A stretch of 64,000 nt of DNA from Planctomycetes bacterium MalM25 (GCA_007745835.1 CP036424.1:4513968-4577967), one strand, 5' to 3'. Positions 1-8,107 are shown, counted from the stretch's first letter. Notes: a model not told the origin generated them from the sequence alone. Numbers and translations: made by a program.

Positions 1-1
1 C

Positions 2-94
2 TTCGACCTGTTCGCCGAGTACGCCGCCGTCGGCGCCCTGCTGATGACCCACCACGGCGAGAACGGCATGCGGCTGCAGCGGAAGAGGCGCTGA
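2..94 (+). CDS. C-terminal fragment of an unrecognised protein (partial, 5' end outside window)
   Basis: The reading frame is open from base 2 to a TGA at 92-94 and gives 30 residues ending in a basic tail (LQRKRR). It lies 132 bp upstream of the UbiD-family gene on the same strand, but a REPIN-like inverted repeat separates the two. The fragment is too short for a family assignment. That it is coding is inferred only from the uninterrupted frame running in from the left edge. Confidence 0.4.
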   Translation, partial: FDLFAEYAAVGALLMTHHGENGMRLQRKRR

Positions 95-111
95 CTTCGT
101 GTCGGCGCCAC

Positions 112-217
112 GTTGGGTGGTCAGCCCCCGACGTCAGTCGGGGGACCGCGTCCCGGACCAAACCGTTCTCTACCCGAAACCGATCCCCCGACTGACGTCG
201 GGGGCTAGCCACCCAAC
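112..217. repeat. REPIN-like double inverted repeat
   Basis: A 33-bp arm at 112-144 is matched in inverted orientation at 185-217 with 31 of 33 identical bases. Each arm is itself a small hairpin, with a CCCCCGAC stem, a 4-base loop and GTCGGGGG. Two REP-like hairpins facing each other across about 40 bp is the REPIN layout. It fills the gap before the UbiD-family gene. A related core (GCTAGCCCC...) recurs at 17584. Confidence 0.75.
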
Positions 218-226
218 CGCCTCAAC

Positions 227-2188
227 ATGCTCCGCGACTCGCTGCTCGACCTCGAACGACACGGCCAGCTGCGCCGGATCGACGCGCCGATCGACGCCTA
301 CCTCGAGGCGGCCGCCATCCACCGTCGGGTCTATCAGGCGGGCGGGCCGGCGCTCTGGTTCACGAACGTGGCCGGTTGCCGCTTCACGATGGCGAGCAAC
401 CTGTTCGGCACGCTCGAGCGCTCGAAGCTGCTGTTCCGCAAGACTTATGACTCGGTGCAGCGGCTCATCGATCTGAAGGTCGATCCGAACCGTGCCTTCA
501 AGTCGCCCCTCAAGTACGCCGGCGCTCCGTTCACGGCGCTGAGGATGCTGCCCCGCTCCGTCCGTCGCGGGCCGGTGCTCGGCAACGAGACGACCCTCTC
601 CGAGCTGCCGAACCTCGTCAGCTGGCCGCGCGACGGGGGGCCGTTCGTCACCCTGCCGCAGGTCTACACGGAAGACCCCGCCGCGCCGGGCCTGATGAAG
701 TCGAACCTCGGCATGTACCGCATCCAGCTCGCCGGGAACGAGTACGAAAAGGATCGCGAGATCGGCCTGCATTACCAGTTGCACCGCTCGATCGGCGTGC
801 ATCAAGCCGAAGCGCGGCGGCTCGGGAAGCCGTTCCGCGTGAACACCTTCGTCGGCGGACACCCGGCGATGACGCTCGCCGCCGTGATGCCGCTGCCCGA
901 GGGGATGAGCGAGCTGACCTTCGCCGGCGCGCTCGCGGGCCGGCGGATCCGCATGGCCCGACGCCCCGACGGCCTGCCCGTCTACGCGGACGCCGACTTC
1001 GCGATCTGCGGCACGGTCCTCCCCGGTGAAGAGGGCGAGTCGGGCTTGCCGATGATGAAACCCGAGGGACCGTTTGGCGACCACTTGGGGTACTACTCGC
1101 TGCGGCACCCCTTCCCGACGATGCGGGTCGATCACGTTTATCACCGCGACGACGCCGTCTGGGCGTTCACGGTCGTCGGCCGCCCGCCGCAGGAAGACAC
1201 CGCGTTCGGCGAGCTGATCCACGACCTGACCGGTCCGGTCATCCCGACCGTCCTGCCGGGCGTGCTCGGCGTGAATGCTGTCGACGCCGCGGGCGTTCAC
1301 CCGCTGCTGTTGGCGGTGGGCAGTGAGCGTTACATGCCGTTCTACGACGCCGAGCGCCCGCAAGAGATCCTCACGCAAGCGTCCGCGATCCTTGGGCAGG
1401 GGCAGCTCTCGCTCGCGAAGTTCCTGTTGATCGCCGACGCGGGCTGCTGGCCCGAGCGGAGCGACGCGCTCGACGACCTGCACGCGGTGCGTCCCTTCTT
1501 CGAGCAGGTGCTCCGTCGGGCCGATTGGACGCGCGACCTGCACTTCCACACGCGGACGACGATCGACACGCTCGACTACTCGGGCGACTCGATCAACGCC
1601 GGGTCGAAGGTGGTGCTCGCCGCCGCGGGGCCGCCGAAGTTCGAGCTGACGACCGAGTTGACGTCGGGCTCCGACCGGCTGCCGGAGGGCTTCGCCGACC
1701 CGCGCGTCGTCATGCCGGGCGTGGTCGCCGTGCGTGGTCCGAAGCTGCCCGCGCCGTCGTTCGACTACGACGCCGTTGGGCGCGGGCAGCTCTCAGGGGC
1801 CCAGGCGGAGACCGCTGGGCTCGCTGAAGCAGCCGCCGTCGGCTCCGCCGAGATGCAGCGGTTCTGCGCCGCGCTCGACCGCGACCATCCACTGCGGCGT
1901 TTCCGATTGATCGTCGTCGCCGACGACGCCGAGTTCCTCGCCGCCACGAGCGGCCATGAGGGGATCGGCAACTTCTTGTGGGTCGCTTTCACCCGGGCGA
2001 ACCCGGCGGCCGACCTGTGGGGCGTCGAGGCGTTCTGCGACCGCAAGCACTGGGGCTGCCGTGGCCCCCTGGTCATCGACGCCCGCATCAAGCCGCACCA
2101 CGCCCCGGTGCTGGAAGAGCCGCCCGAGGTGTCGGCCAGGATCGAAGCAATGGCCGCCCCCGGTGAGCCGCTTCACGGGTTGTTCTAG
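227..2188 (+). CDS. UbiD-family (prenylated-FMN) decarboxylase, long form
   Basis: The 653-residue protein belongs to the UbiD family, which decarboxylates aromatic or unsaturated acids using prenyl-FMN made by a UbiX partner. The cofactor-site segment SNLGMYRIQ lies near residues 158-166, with the family Asn and Arg. The catalytic-Glu segment PEGPFGDHLGYY lies near residues 278-290. The protein is longer than the roughly 490-residue E. coli UbiD, and the extra length is mostly C-terminal. The ATG at 227 starts directly with the family-typical 'MLRDSLLDLERHGQL'. Menaquinone synthesis is a plausible pathway because the window encodes a quinol-oxidising ACIII, but the substrate cannot be read from sequence. 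No UbiX is visible here. Confidence 0.9.
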   Translation: MLRDSLLDLERHGQLRRIDAPIDAYLEAAAIHRRVYQAGGPALWFTNVAGCRFTMASNLFGTLERSKLLFRKTYDSVQRLIDLKVDPNRAFKSPLKYAGAPFTALRMLPRSVRRGPVLGNETTLSELPNLVSWPRDGGPFVTLPQVYTEDPAAPGLMKSNLGMYRIQLAGNEYEKDREIGLHYQLHRSIGVHQAEARRLGKPFRVNTFVGGHPAMTLAAVMPLPEGMSELTFAGALAGRRIRMARRPDGLPVYADADFAICGTVLPGEEGESGLPMMKPEGPFGDHLGYYSLRHPFPTMRVDHVYHRDDAVWAFTVVGRPPQEDTAFGELIHDLTGPVIPTVLPGVLGVNAVDAAGVHPLLLAVGSERYMPFYDAERPQEILTQASAILGQGQLSLAKFLLIADAGCWPERSDALDDLHAVRPFFEQVLRRADWTRDLHFHTRTTIDTLDYSGDSINAGSKVVLAAAGPPKFELTTELTSGSDRLPEGFADPRVVMPGVVAVRGPKLPAPSFDYDAVGRGQLSGAQAETAGLAEAAAVGSAEMQRFCAALDRDHPLRRFRLIVVADDAEFLAATSGHEGIGNFLWVAFTRANPAADLWGVEAFCDRKHWGCRGPLVIDARIKPHHAPVLEEPPEVSARIEAMAAPGEPLHGLF

Positions 2189-2265
2189 GCGACGCCGGCA
2201 CGGCGTCCGTCTGGCGGGTATAGTTGGGGGCTCCCCTAAATCCCACCTCGCCGGAGATTTCCCGC

Positions 2266-3450
2266 GTGCTTATCCCTCGCCCCCTGCTCGTCGCCGCCCT
2301 CGTCGCCTGCCTGACCGGCTTGGCGTCGGCCGATTCCGAGATGCTGACGATCGGCTCGTCCGCCCCGCAGCTCGACGTCGATCACTGGTTCGCCTTGGGC
2401 GAAGCTCCGGAGGGCGAAGAACCCGAGGCCCCCGCGCCGATCACCGCGTTCGAATCGGGCAAGGTCTACGTGGTCGAGTTCTGGGCGACCTGGTGCGGGC
2501 CCTGCGTCGGCTCGATCCCGCACATCCACGAGCTGCAAGAGCGGTACCGTGACCAGGGCGTGACGGTCATCAGCCTGAGCGACGAATCGGTCGACACGAT
2601 CGAGCCCTTCTTCGAGCGTGAGGTCCGTGGTTACCCAACCGAAGAGGGTGAGGAGACCCCGACCTACGGCGAGCTGATGGGCGCCTACCGGGTTGGGACC
2701 GACCCGGACGGCTCGGTCAACAAGTCGTACATGCAAGCAGCCATGCAGAACGGCATCCCGTGCGCCTTCCTCGTGGGCAAGTCGGGCGTCGTCGAGTGGA
2801 TCGGCCACCCGATGGAGATGGAGCCGGTGCTCAACGCCGTGCTCGACGAATCGTGGGACCGCGAGGAATTCGGCGAACAGTTCCGCCTGCAGCAGGAGAT
2901 GGAGAAGCTCCAATCCGAGGCGATCGCCGCCGCCCGGGCGGGCGATTTCAAGAAGCTGCGCGAGAAGGCGGAGACGCTGGCCGAATCGGCCAGCAGCCCA
3001 CGCATGAAGCAGATGGCGCAACGCCTGCTCATGTTCGCCGACCAGATCGAATCGCAGCACATCATCCAGACCGACCCCGAGCGTGCGATCGGTGAGTTCA
3101 ATAAGCTGGTCGAGAGCGCCAACGGCGATGTCGAGGCGATCAACCGGCTCACTTGGGGCATCTACGGCATGGCGGCCTCCGGAGTTCCGATACGCGAGGA
3201 CCTGCTGCAAGCGGCGGCCGAAGCGACCGAGGAACTGGTCGTCGACGACGCGCCCAACGGCAACCTGCTCGACACCATCGGCCATCTTTACCACCAGATG
3301 GGCGACCTCGACAAAGCGATCGAGGTCCAACGCCGCGCCGTCGCCGTCGGCCAGCCGCCCGAGGCGGCGCAACTGCAAGCGCAGATCGAGGCGTTCCTGC
3401 AGCAACTGCTCGCGGAGAAGGCGGCCAAGGCGGAGGCCCCGGCGGAGTGA
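2266..3450 (+). CDS. Exported TlpA/ResA-like thioredoxin-fold protein with C-terminal helical (TPR-like) region
   Basis: A GTG start at 2266 is preceded by a GGAG at 2252-2255 and gives a clean signal peptide (MLIPRPLLVAALVACLTG, then ASA). A TTG at 2224 would extend it by 14 residues and is less likely. The thioredoxin motif WCGPC lies near residues 76-80, followed by the usual alpha/beta fold. After residue 200 the protein turns into charged helices ending in a TPR-like pair (LLDTIGHLYHQMGDLDKAIE). It probably acts outside the cytoplasmic membrane in thiol-disulfide exchange. Its stop codon overlaps the start of the next gene by 4 bp (GTGA), so the two are probably translationally coupled. 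Confidence 0.85.
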   Translation: MLIPRPLLVAALVACLTGLASADSEMLTIGSSAPQLDVDHWFALGEAPEGEEPEAPAPITAFESGKVYVVEFWATWCGPCVGSIPHIHELQERYRDQGVTVISLSDESVDTIEPFFEREVRGYPTEEGEETPTYGELMGAYRVGTDPDGSVNKSYMQAAMQNGIPCAFLVGKSGVVEWIGHPMEMEPVLNAVLDESWDREEFGEQFRLQQEMEKLQSEAIAAARAGDFKKLREKAETLAESASSPRMKQMAQRLLMFADQIESQHIIQTDPERAIGEFNKLVESANGDVEAINRLTWGIYGMAASGVPIREDLLQAAAEATEELVVDDAPNGNLLDTIGHLYHQMGDLDKAIEVQRRAVAVGQPPEAAQLQAQIEAFLQQLLAEKAAKAEAPAE

Positions 3451-4286
3451 GGCGGCTCGTATCGCCCCGCTGGACGGCGGCCTGCTTGCTGGTGACGACC
3501 ATCGCCACAGCGGACGCGGCCCCGCCAACGCAACCGCTCCGCGCTGCGGAGGGGGTCTACGTCGGTGGCGCGCCAACCGACGCCACCGCTTGGGACGCGC
3601 TCGTCGCGCGCGGCGTGAAGACCGTCGTCGGCGTCGAGGGGATCCCCCCCTCGCCCCCGTCGGGTTCGAGCGAGGGCTTGCGACTCGTTCACATCCCGAT
3701 CGGCTACGGCGCCATCGACAAGGCCGCCAGCGATCGCCTCACGCGTGTCGCTCGCGAAGCACAGAGGCCACTCTACATCTACTGCCACCACGGCCAGCAC
3801 CGTGGGCCGGCGGCCGCCGCGATCGTCTGCCTCGCGGCGAACCTGCTCGACAAAGAGGGCGCCCTCGACCTGCTGCGACGCGCTCAAACCGATCGGAAGT
3901 ACGCCGGCCTCTGGCGCGACGTGGCGGCGTACCGGGCCCCGCCCGCCGACGCCGTGCTCCCCGAACTCACCCCGGCCTCGCCCTCCTCGCCGCTAAGCCT
4001 GGCGATGTGCCAGCTCGATCGCGCCTGGGAGGCCACCCTCAAGTCGGACACACGCGAGGATCGCCACACGGCGATGGTGCTCGTCGTGGAGTCGCTGAAG
4101 GAGTCCCGCCGCGCCGTCGAGGCCACGGGCGCTCGGCCCGGCCTCCTTGCCGATCTTCAAGAAGCCCTCGATCAGGCCCGGGAGATCGAACACGCAGCAA
4201 CGGGATTGGATCCTGAAGAGCTCGATCAGCGATTCGGCCCGCAGTGCCTGCGCTGCCATGCGACGCACCGCGACACCACCGACTGA
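3447..4286 (+). CDS. Exported cysteine-dependent phosphatase-like protein with C-terminal CXXCH
   Basis: The 279-residue protein starts with GTG inside the upstream stop codon (GTGA overlap) and has a signal-like N-terminus. The centre looks like a dual-specificity/tyrosine phosphatase fold. The P-loop is YCHHGQHRG, with the CX5R nucleophile near C113 and the Arg near R119. The C-terminus carries a single CLRCH near residues 267-271, a c-type heme attachment motif that ordinary phosphatases lack. Coupling to a TlpA-like thioredoxin is notable because such proteins often service cytochrome c thiols. Phosphatase activity is inferred from the P-loop, and heme attachment is only a possibility. 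Confidence 0.7.
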   Translation: MRRLVSPRWTAACLLVTTIATADAAPPTQPLRAAEGVYVGGAPTDATAWDALVARGVKTVVGVEGIPPSPPSGSSEGLRLVHIPIGYGAIDKAASDRLTRVAREAQRPLYIYCHHGQHRGPAAAAIVCLAANLLDKEGALDLLRRAQTDRKYAGLWRDVAAYRAPPADAVLPELTPASPSSPLSLAMCQLDRAWEATLKSDTREDRHTAMVLVVESLKESRRAVEATGARPGLLADLQEALDQAREIEHAATGLDPEELDQRFGPQCLRCHATHRDTTD

Positions 4287-4335
4287 CGCCGCGTCTCCGG
4301 TTCTCCACCCCCCCCCTGCGGTTTATGCTCTGCGA

Positions 4336-4701
4336 ATGTTCGACTGGTTCGACAACGCGTTCGTGCTCGGAGAGACCCCGTGGTGGCTGGAGTCCGGCCC
4401 GTGGCTTGCGGCGGCGCTCTGGTTCTTCGCGGTCGGCGGCTGCGTGGGGAGCTTCTTGAACGTCGTCGCGCTGCGCGGCGCGCGGGGCGAGGACGTCGTC
4501 TTCCGCCCCAGCGGGTGCCCCGTCTGCGGAGGCCGTATCCGGGCGCGGCACAACCTGCCGATCCTCGGTTACCTGATGCTCGGCGGGCGGTGCTACGACT
4601 GCCGCACGCCGATCCCGATCCGCTATTTCCTGTGGGAACTGGCGTTCGCGGTGCTGTTCGCGGTGGTGGGCATGTGGGGTGCAGGCCACTACTTCCGCTA
4701 G
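4336..4701 (+). CDS. Stand-alone prepilin-peptidase N-terminal domain (DiS_P_DiS-like) membrane protein
   Basis: The 121-residue protein has a TM helix (residues about 25-45) with the PilD-like GSFLNVVALR. Two Cys pairs follow (CPVC...CYDC) in the arrangement seen in the zinc/methylase-associated cytoplasmic domain of type IV prepilin peptidases. It then ends with a single TM segment. The C-terminal aspartyl-protease part with its two catalytic Asp residues is absent. It could be a split or accessory PilD domain, or a reduced membrane protein. Pseudopilin substrates (13562, 62422) exist in the window, but no full peptidase does. Confidence 0.75.
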   Translation: MFDWFDNAFVLGETPWWLESGPWLAAALWFFAVGGCVGSFLNVVALRGARGEDVVFRPSGCPVCGGRIRARHNLPILGYLMLGGRCYDCRTPIPIRYFLWELAFAVLFAVVGMWGAGHYFR

Positions 4702-4742
4702 GAAGGCGGATGTTCACCCCCCCGGGTGCATGTCGATTCATC

Positions 4743-4811
4743 GGGAGGGCGAGGCTCCCGCCAAGCCGGAAACAGGTACCCGGGTCGGCTCCGCAGGAGC
4801 GTCGCCCTCCC
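4743..4811. repeat. Dispersed inverted-repeat hairpin element (copy 1)
   Basis: A left arm starting CGGGAGGGCGAGGCTCC pairs imperfectly with a right arm ending GGAGCGTCGCCCTCCCG across about 15 bp (27-bp arms, about 5 mismatches). A second copy with the same arm sequences lies at 29007-29080. It sits in the 280-bp gap between the prepilin-peptidase-like gene and the beta-CASP gene, and I see nothing else convincing in that gap. Confidence 0.75.
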
Positions 4812-4981
4812 GTCCCGTTCTTCGCGAGGTTATCGGCCCCGAGTGAGGCTCAATCCATGCCTCGACTGCGAGGTGGCTTGCCCAGGGGAATCGGGGACCG
4901 CGGTTGGGGGGATTTGTAGCGCTGGGCTAGACTGGCGTCTCTCCTCAAGCCCAATGCACTCAGCCGAAGAGCCCCTCACCT

Positions 4982-6391
4982 ATGCGTCTCACCTTCCACG
5001 GCGCCGCCGGCACGGTCACCGGCAGCAAGTACCTGCTCGAAGCGGACGGCGCCTCGGTGCTGATCGACTGCGGCCTGTTCCAGGGGATCAAGAAGCTCCG
5101 CAAGCGCAACTGGGACGGCACGCCCTTCAAGGCGGAGGAGCTCGACGCGGTGCTGCTGACGCACGCGCACCTCGACCACACGGGCTACCTGCCGCGCGTC
5201 GTGAAGGAGGGCTTCCACGGCCCGATCCACTGCACGCCCGCCACCGCCCAGCTGGCGGAGCTGATCCTGCTCGACTCCGCGAAGATCCAAGAGAGCGACG
5301 CCGAGTACGCCAACAAGAAGGGCTACAGCAAGCACAAGCCGGCGTTGCCCCTCTACACGGGCAAGGACGTGCTCGAGACGGTCAAGAACTTCCGCCTCGT
5401 TGAGCGCGACGATTGGCGACACATCGCCGGGCCGATCCACGCGCGCTGGCACGACGCGGGACACCTGCTCGGCTCGAACCTGATCGAGATCGAAGTGCGT
5501 GAGAAGGAGAAGACGACACGGATCGTCTTCTCGGGCGACATCGGCCGCTACGACGGCCCCCTCTACCACGACCCGACACCCCCGCCCGAGTGCGACTACC
5601 TGGTCTGCGAGAGCACCTACGGCAACCGCGACCACCCGGACGTCGATCTGGCCGAGGCGCTCGCCGAAGTGGTCCATCGGGGCATCGAGCGCGGCGGGGT
5701 GATGCTGATGGCGTCGTTCGCGGTGGGCCGCGCGCAGCAGCTCATCTACTTGCTGCAGGTGCTCAAGTGCGCGGACAAGATCCCCGACTTGCCGATCTAT
5801 CTCGACAGCCCGATGAGCGTCGACGCGACCAAGATCTACCGCGAGTTCTGCGAGGACCACGACCTCAGCGAAGCGGAGCTGTGCGGCGTGTCGGGCAGTT
5901 GCCAGGTGGGCGACCGCCCCGTCCTGGGCGGCGACGCGGTGCACCTCTGCAAGAGCGTCGACGAATCGAAGGGGCTCAACCACGTGAAAGGCCCCGCGAT
6001 CATCATCAGCTCAAGCGGCATGATGACCGCCGGCCGGATCGTTCACCACCTGAAGAAGCGGCTGCCCGACCCGTCGACGACCGTCATCCTCGGCGGCTAC
6101 ATGGCGGTCGGCACGCGCGGGCGTCGGCTCGAGCAGGGCGAGAACCCGATCCGTATGCACGGCCAGGAGATCGAGGTCCGCGCCGCGATCGAGAAGGTCC
6201 CCGGCCTCTCCGGCCACGCCGACCGCAGCGGCTTGCTGCAGTGGCTAGGCCACCTGAAAACGCCCCCCAAGCGGACCTTCCTAACCCACGGCGAGCCCGA
6301 CTCCGCCGCCGCCCTGGCCGAGACGCTCCGCGACGAAAAGGTATGGGAAGTGACCGTGCCAGACATGGAAGAGTGGGCAGAGCTGGAGTGA
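4982..6391 (+). CDS. Metallo-beta-lactamase/beta-CASP family ribonuclease (MBL fold RNA-specificity domain)
   Basis: The 469-residue protein opens with the family's MRLTFHGAAGTVTGSKYLLE. The zinc motif HAHLDHTGYLP lies near residues 60-71, there is a second metal site around HDAGHLLGS, and GDIGR follows. The beta-CASP insert comes next, and the C-terminal RMMBL part has GLSGHADRSGL and FLTHGEPDS. This architecture is shared by bacterial YSH1/CPSF73-like proteins, which act on RNA. Length is normal. It is followed by a HicA/HicB-like pair. The family is certain; the specific RNA substrate is unknown. Confidence 0.92.
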   Translation: MRLTFHGAAGTVTGSKYLLEADGASVLIDCGLFQGIKKLRKRNWDGTPFKAEELDAVLLTHAHLDHTGYLPRVVKEGFHGPIHCTPATAQLAELILLDSAKIQESDAEYANKKGYSKHKPALPLYTGKDVLETVKNFRLVERDDWRHIAGPIHARWHDAGHLLGSNLIEIEVREKEKTTRIVFSGDIGRYDGPLYHDPTPPPECDYLVCESTYGNRDHPDVDLAEALAEVVHRGIERGGVMLMASFAVGRAQQLIYLLQVLKCADKIPDLPIYLDSPMSVDATKIYREFCEDHDLSEAELCGVSGSCQVGDRPVLGGDAVHLCKSVDESKGLNHVKGPAIIISSSGMMTAGRIVHHLKKRLPDPSTTVILGGYMAVGTRGRRLEQGENPIRMHGQEIEVRAAIEKVPGLSGHADRSGLLQWLGHLKTPPKRTFLTHGEPDSAAALAETLRDEKVWEVTVPDMEEWAELE

Positions 6392-6505
6392 ACTGCCCCG
6401 CAGCCAACTCTCTAGCCCGATGCCCTGTACGCCCTGTCAGAGCCGCCAACCAGAATGCCCTGAGCCAGGAAACTCCTCGCCAAGATTCTCGGAGGGTCTC
6501 GGAAT

Positions 6506-6712
6506 GTGCGTTTCGGGGACATGGTAAAATTGGTGCGGGCATTCGGGTTCAAACCGCGTCTCGTCTCCGGGAGTCACCACATCTTCGGCCGTGACGGAGT
6601 CCCGGAGCTGATCAACCTTCAGAACGCTGGGGGTGAAGCCAAGCCGTATCAGATCAATCAGTTCCTCCAGATCGTTGAAAGGCACAACCTCACCCTTGAG
6701 GAGAACGCGTGA
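6506..6712 (+). CDS. HicA-like toxin, apparently 5'-disrupted by an in-frame TGA
   Basis: The 68 residues contain the HicA core, with the catalytic His in GSHHIF, then the family ending KPYQINQFLQIVERHNLTLEE. The first usable start is GTG at 6506 (or ATG at 6521). Reading upstream in the same frame gives ATG(6455)-CCC-TGA(6461)-GCC-AGG-AAA-CTC-CTC-GCC, i.e. 'MP*ARKLLAKILGGSRN'. That matches the N-terminal helix expected for this HicA subfamily, so codon 3 looks like a nonsense substitution. It overlaps the antitoxin gene by 4 bp. Either a shortened toxin is made or it is inactive while the antitoxin remains. The family assignment is firm, the disruption likely. Confidence 0.75.
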   Translation: MRFGDMVKLVRAFGFKPRLVSGSHHIFGRDGVPELINLQNAGGEAKPYQINQFLQIVERHNLTLEENA

Positions 6713-6936
6713 CCGACTACCACATTAATGTTTTCTACAGCGACGCCGACCAAGGCTTTATCGCTGACATCCCCGACTTACCCGCCTGCAGCGCGTTCGG
6801 CGGGAGCGCTGAAGAAGCCGTGCGCGAACTCATGGTCGCGAAGGAGGCTTGGCTCGCGGCGGCGGCCGAGCAGGGCAAGCCAATCCCAACGCCACAGTAC
6901 CGGCCGGCCATCTATCAAACCATCGACTCTCAGTGA
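6709..6936 (+). CDS. HicB-like antitoxin
   Basis: The 75-residue protein starts with GTG at 6709, overlapping the toxin stop by 4 bp. It has the partial RNase H-like HicB fold: the beta strand INVFYSDADQGFIADIPDLPACSAFG, then the helix SAEEAVRELMVAKEAWL. It ends soon after the helix and has no added DNA-binding domain, so autoregulation by this protein alone is not evident. Its role would be to neutralise the HicA-like toxin. It appears intact. Confidence 0.85.
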   Translation: MTDYHINVFYSDADQGFIADIPDLPACSAFGGSAEEAVRELMVAKEAWLAAAAEQGKPIPTPQYRPAIYQTIDSQ

Positions 6937-7078
6937 CTGGTCGCTTGCAACCGATAAGCAGGCGACCCTGACCACCGATCGCCGAGCCACCAGCCATCGG
7001 CTCGCCCTTTGCGCCTTCGCGCCATTGCGTGAAACTGTAGAGTCATCCAATCGCGCCATCAGCTGCCAGCTAGCAACC
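6937..7078. repeat. Short spacer with degenerate 'GCGCCTTCGCGCCATTGCGTGAAA' type repeat
   Basis: The spacer after hicB contains CCCTTTGCGCCTTCGCGCC and then ATTGCGTGAAAC (about 7008-7035). This is a run of degenerate units of about 8 bases of the kind that occurs as dispersed spacer sequence in many planctomycete and cyanobacterial genomes. No promoter or hairpin is clear. Confidence 0.4.
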
Positions 7079-8023
7079 ATGCCCAAGAACAAGCCTTCCA
7101 AGCACATCGGTTCCGAAGCCCAGAAGCCGGCCGAACCGTTGGACGTCGCGCCCGACTTCACGCTCGACGCCCACCGGCAGAAGTTGCCGCCCGAGGTCGA
7201 AACCAATCGGCAAGCGATCATCAACTCGCCCTCGTACATCCTGCCCGAGGCCGACACCGAGTGGATGAAGGAGGCGGAGATGCGACCGGTCCGCATGCAG
7301 CTCGAGCTGCAAAAGACCGAGATCCTGCTGCAACGCGAGGGAGTCGAGTCGACGGTCGTCGTCTTCGGCGGCACGCAGATCGTCCCGCAAGAGGAAGCCG
7401 AGAAACGCCTCGCCGAGGCGAAGGCGGAACTCGAAGCCAACCCGGACGACCCGCATGCGAAGCGCGGCGTGGTCCGCGCCGAGACGCGCATGAAGAAGGT
7501 CCGCTTCTACGAGGAGTGCCGCGAGTTCGCCAAGCTCGTCAGCGGTCGTTGCCAGATCGACGGCAAGTGCGAGTACGTCGTGACGACCGGAGGCGGCCCT
7601 GGCATCATGGAGGCGGGCAACCGCGGCGCGTTCGAGATCGGCGCCAAGTCGATCGGTCTCAACATCGAGCTGCCGCACGAACAGGAGCCCAACCCGTACA
7701 TCACGCCGGAACTCTGCTTCCAGTTCCACTACTTCGCAATGCGGAAGTTCCACTTCATCCTGCGAGCGGCGGCGCTGGTCGTCTTCCCGGGCGGGTACGG
7801 CACGCTCGACGAGCTGTTCAACTGCCTCTGCCTCCGCCAGACCGGCCGTATGCAGGCGATCCCGATCATCCTGTACGGCAAGGAGTACTGGGACTCGGTG
7901 ATCAACTTCCAGTCGCTCGCCGACGAGGGGGTCATCGCCGACGAGCACCTCGACCTGATCTCCTACGCCGACACGCCCGAAGAGGCGTGGAAGCTGATCG
8001 CCGACTTCCACGGCGTGGAGTGA
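7079..8023 (+). CDS. LOG-family Rossmann-fold protein (TIGR00730-like)
   Basis: The 314-residue protein has the family signatures GGGPGIMEAGNRGA (about residues 170-183) and PGGYGTLDE (about 237-245). In LOG phosphoribohydrolases these bind and cleave nucleoside monophosphates such as cytokinin riboside 5'-phosphate. It is longer than the usual roughly 190 residues because of an N-terminal extension of about 110 residues, including a charged helical insert (residues about 95-145). The ATG at 7079 is the first start after the repeat spacer and gives MPKNKPSKH. The exact substrate in bacteria is often unknown, so it is a probable nucleotide phosphoribohydrolase. Confidence 0.88.
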   Translation: MPKNKPSKHIGSEAQKPAEPLDVAPDFTLDAHRQKLPPEVETNRQAIINSPSYILPEADTEWMKEAEMRPVRMQLELQKTEILLQREGVESTVVVFGGTQIVPQEEAEKRLAEAKAELEANPDDPHAKRGVVRAETRMKKVRFYEECREFAKLVSGRCQIDGKCEYVVTTGGGPGIMEAGNRGAFEIGAKSIGLNIELPHEQEPNPYITPELCFQFHYFAMRKFHFILRAAALVVFPGGYGTLDELFNCLCLRQTGRMQAIPIILYGKEYWDSVINFQSLADEGVIADEHLDLISYADTPEEAWKLIADFHGVE

Positions 8024-8107
8024 GCCTATTTCCTCTGCGGCCGCGAGAATCAAACGGGTTTTTTCGGGTACCATCCGGTGAGTGTTTCACCCCCCAGAGA
8101 CGCCCCC

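Noticed and set aside
170-1549. Long minus-strand frame across the UbiD-family gene
   Set aside because: Arg/His-rich translation with no domain; it is the antisense shadow of a clear UbiD family gene, as expected in high-GC DNA.
3153-3446. N-terminal extension of the phosphatase-like frame into the thioredoxin gene
   Set aside because: It overlaps the end of the thioredoxin gene and lacks a signal peptide; the GTG at 3447 gives a signal-like start and the usual 4-bp overlap.
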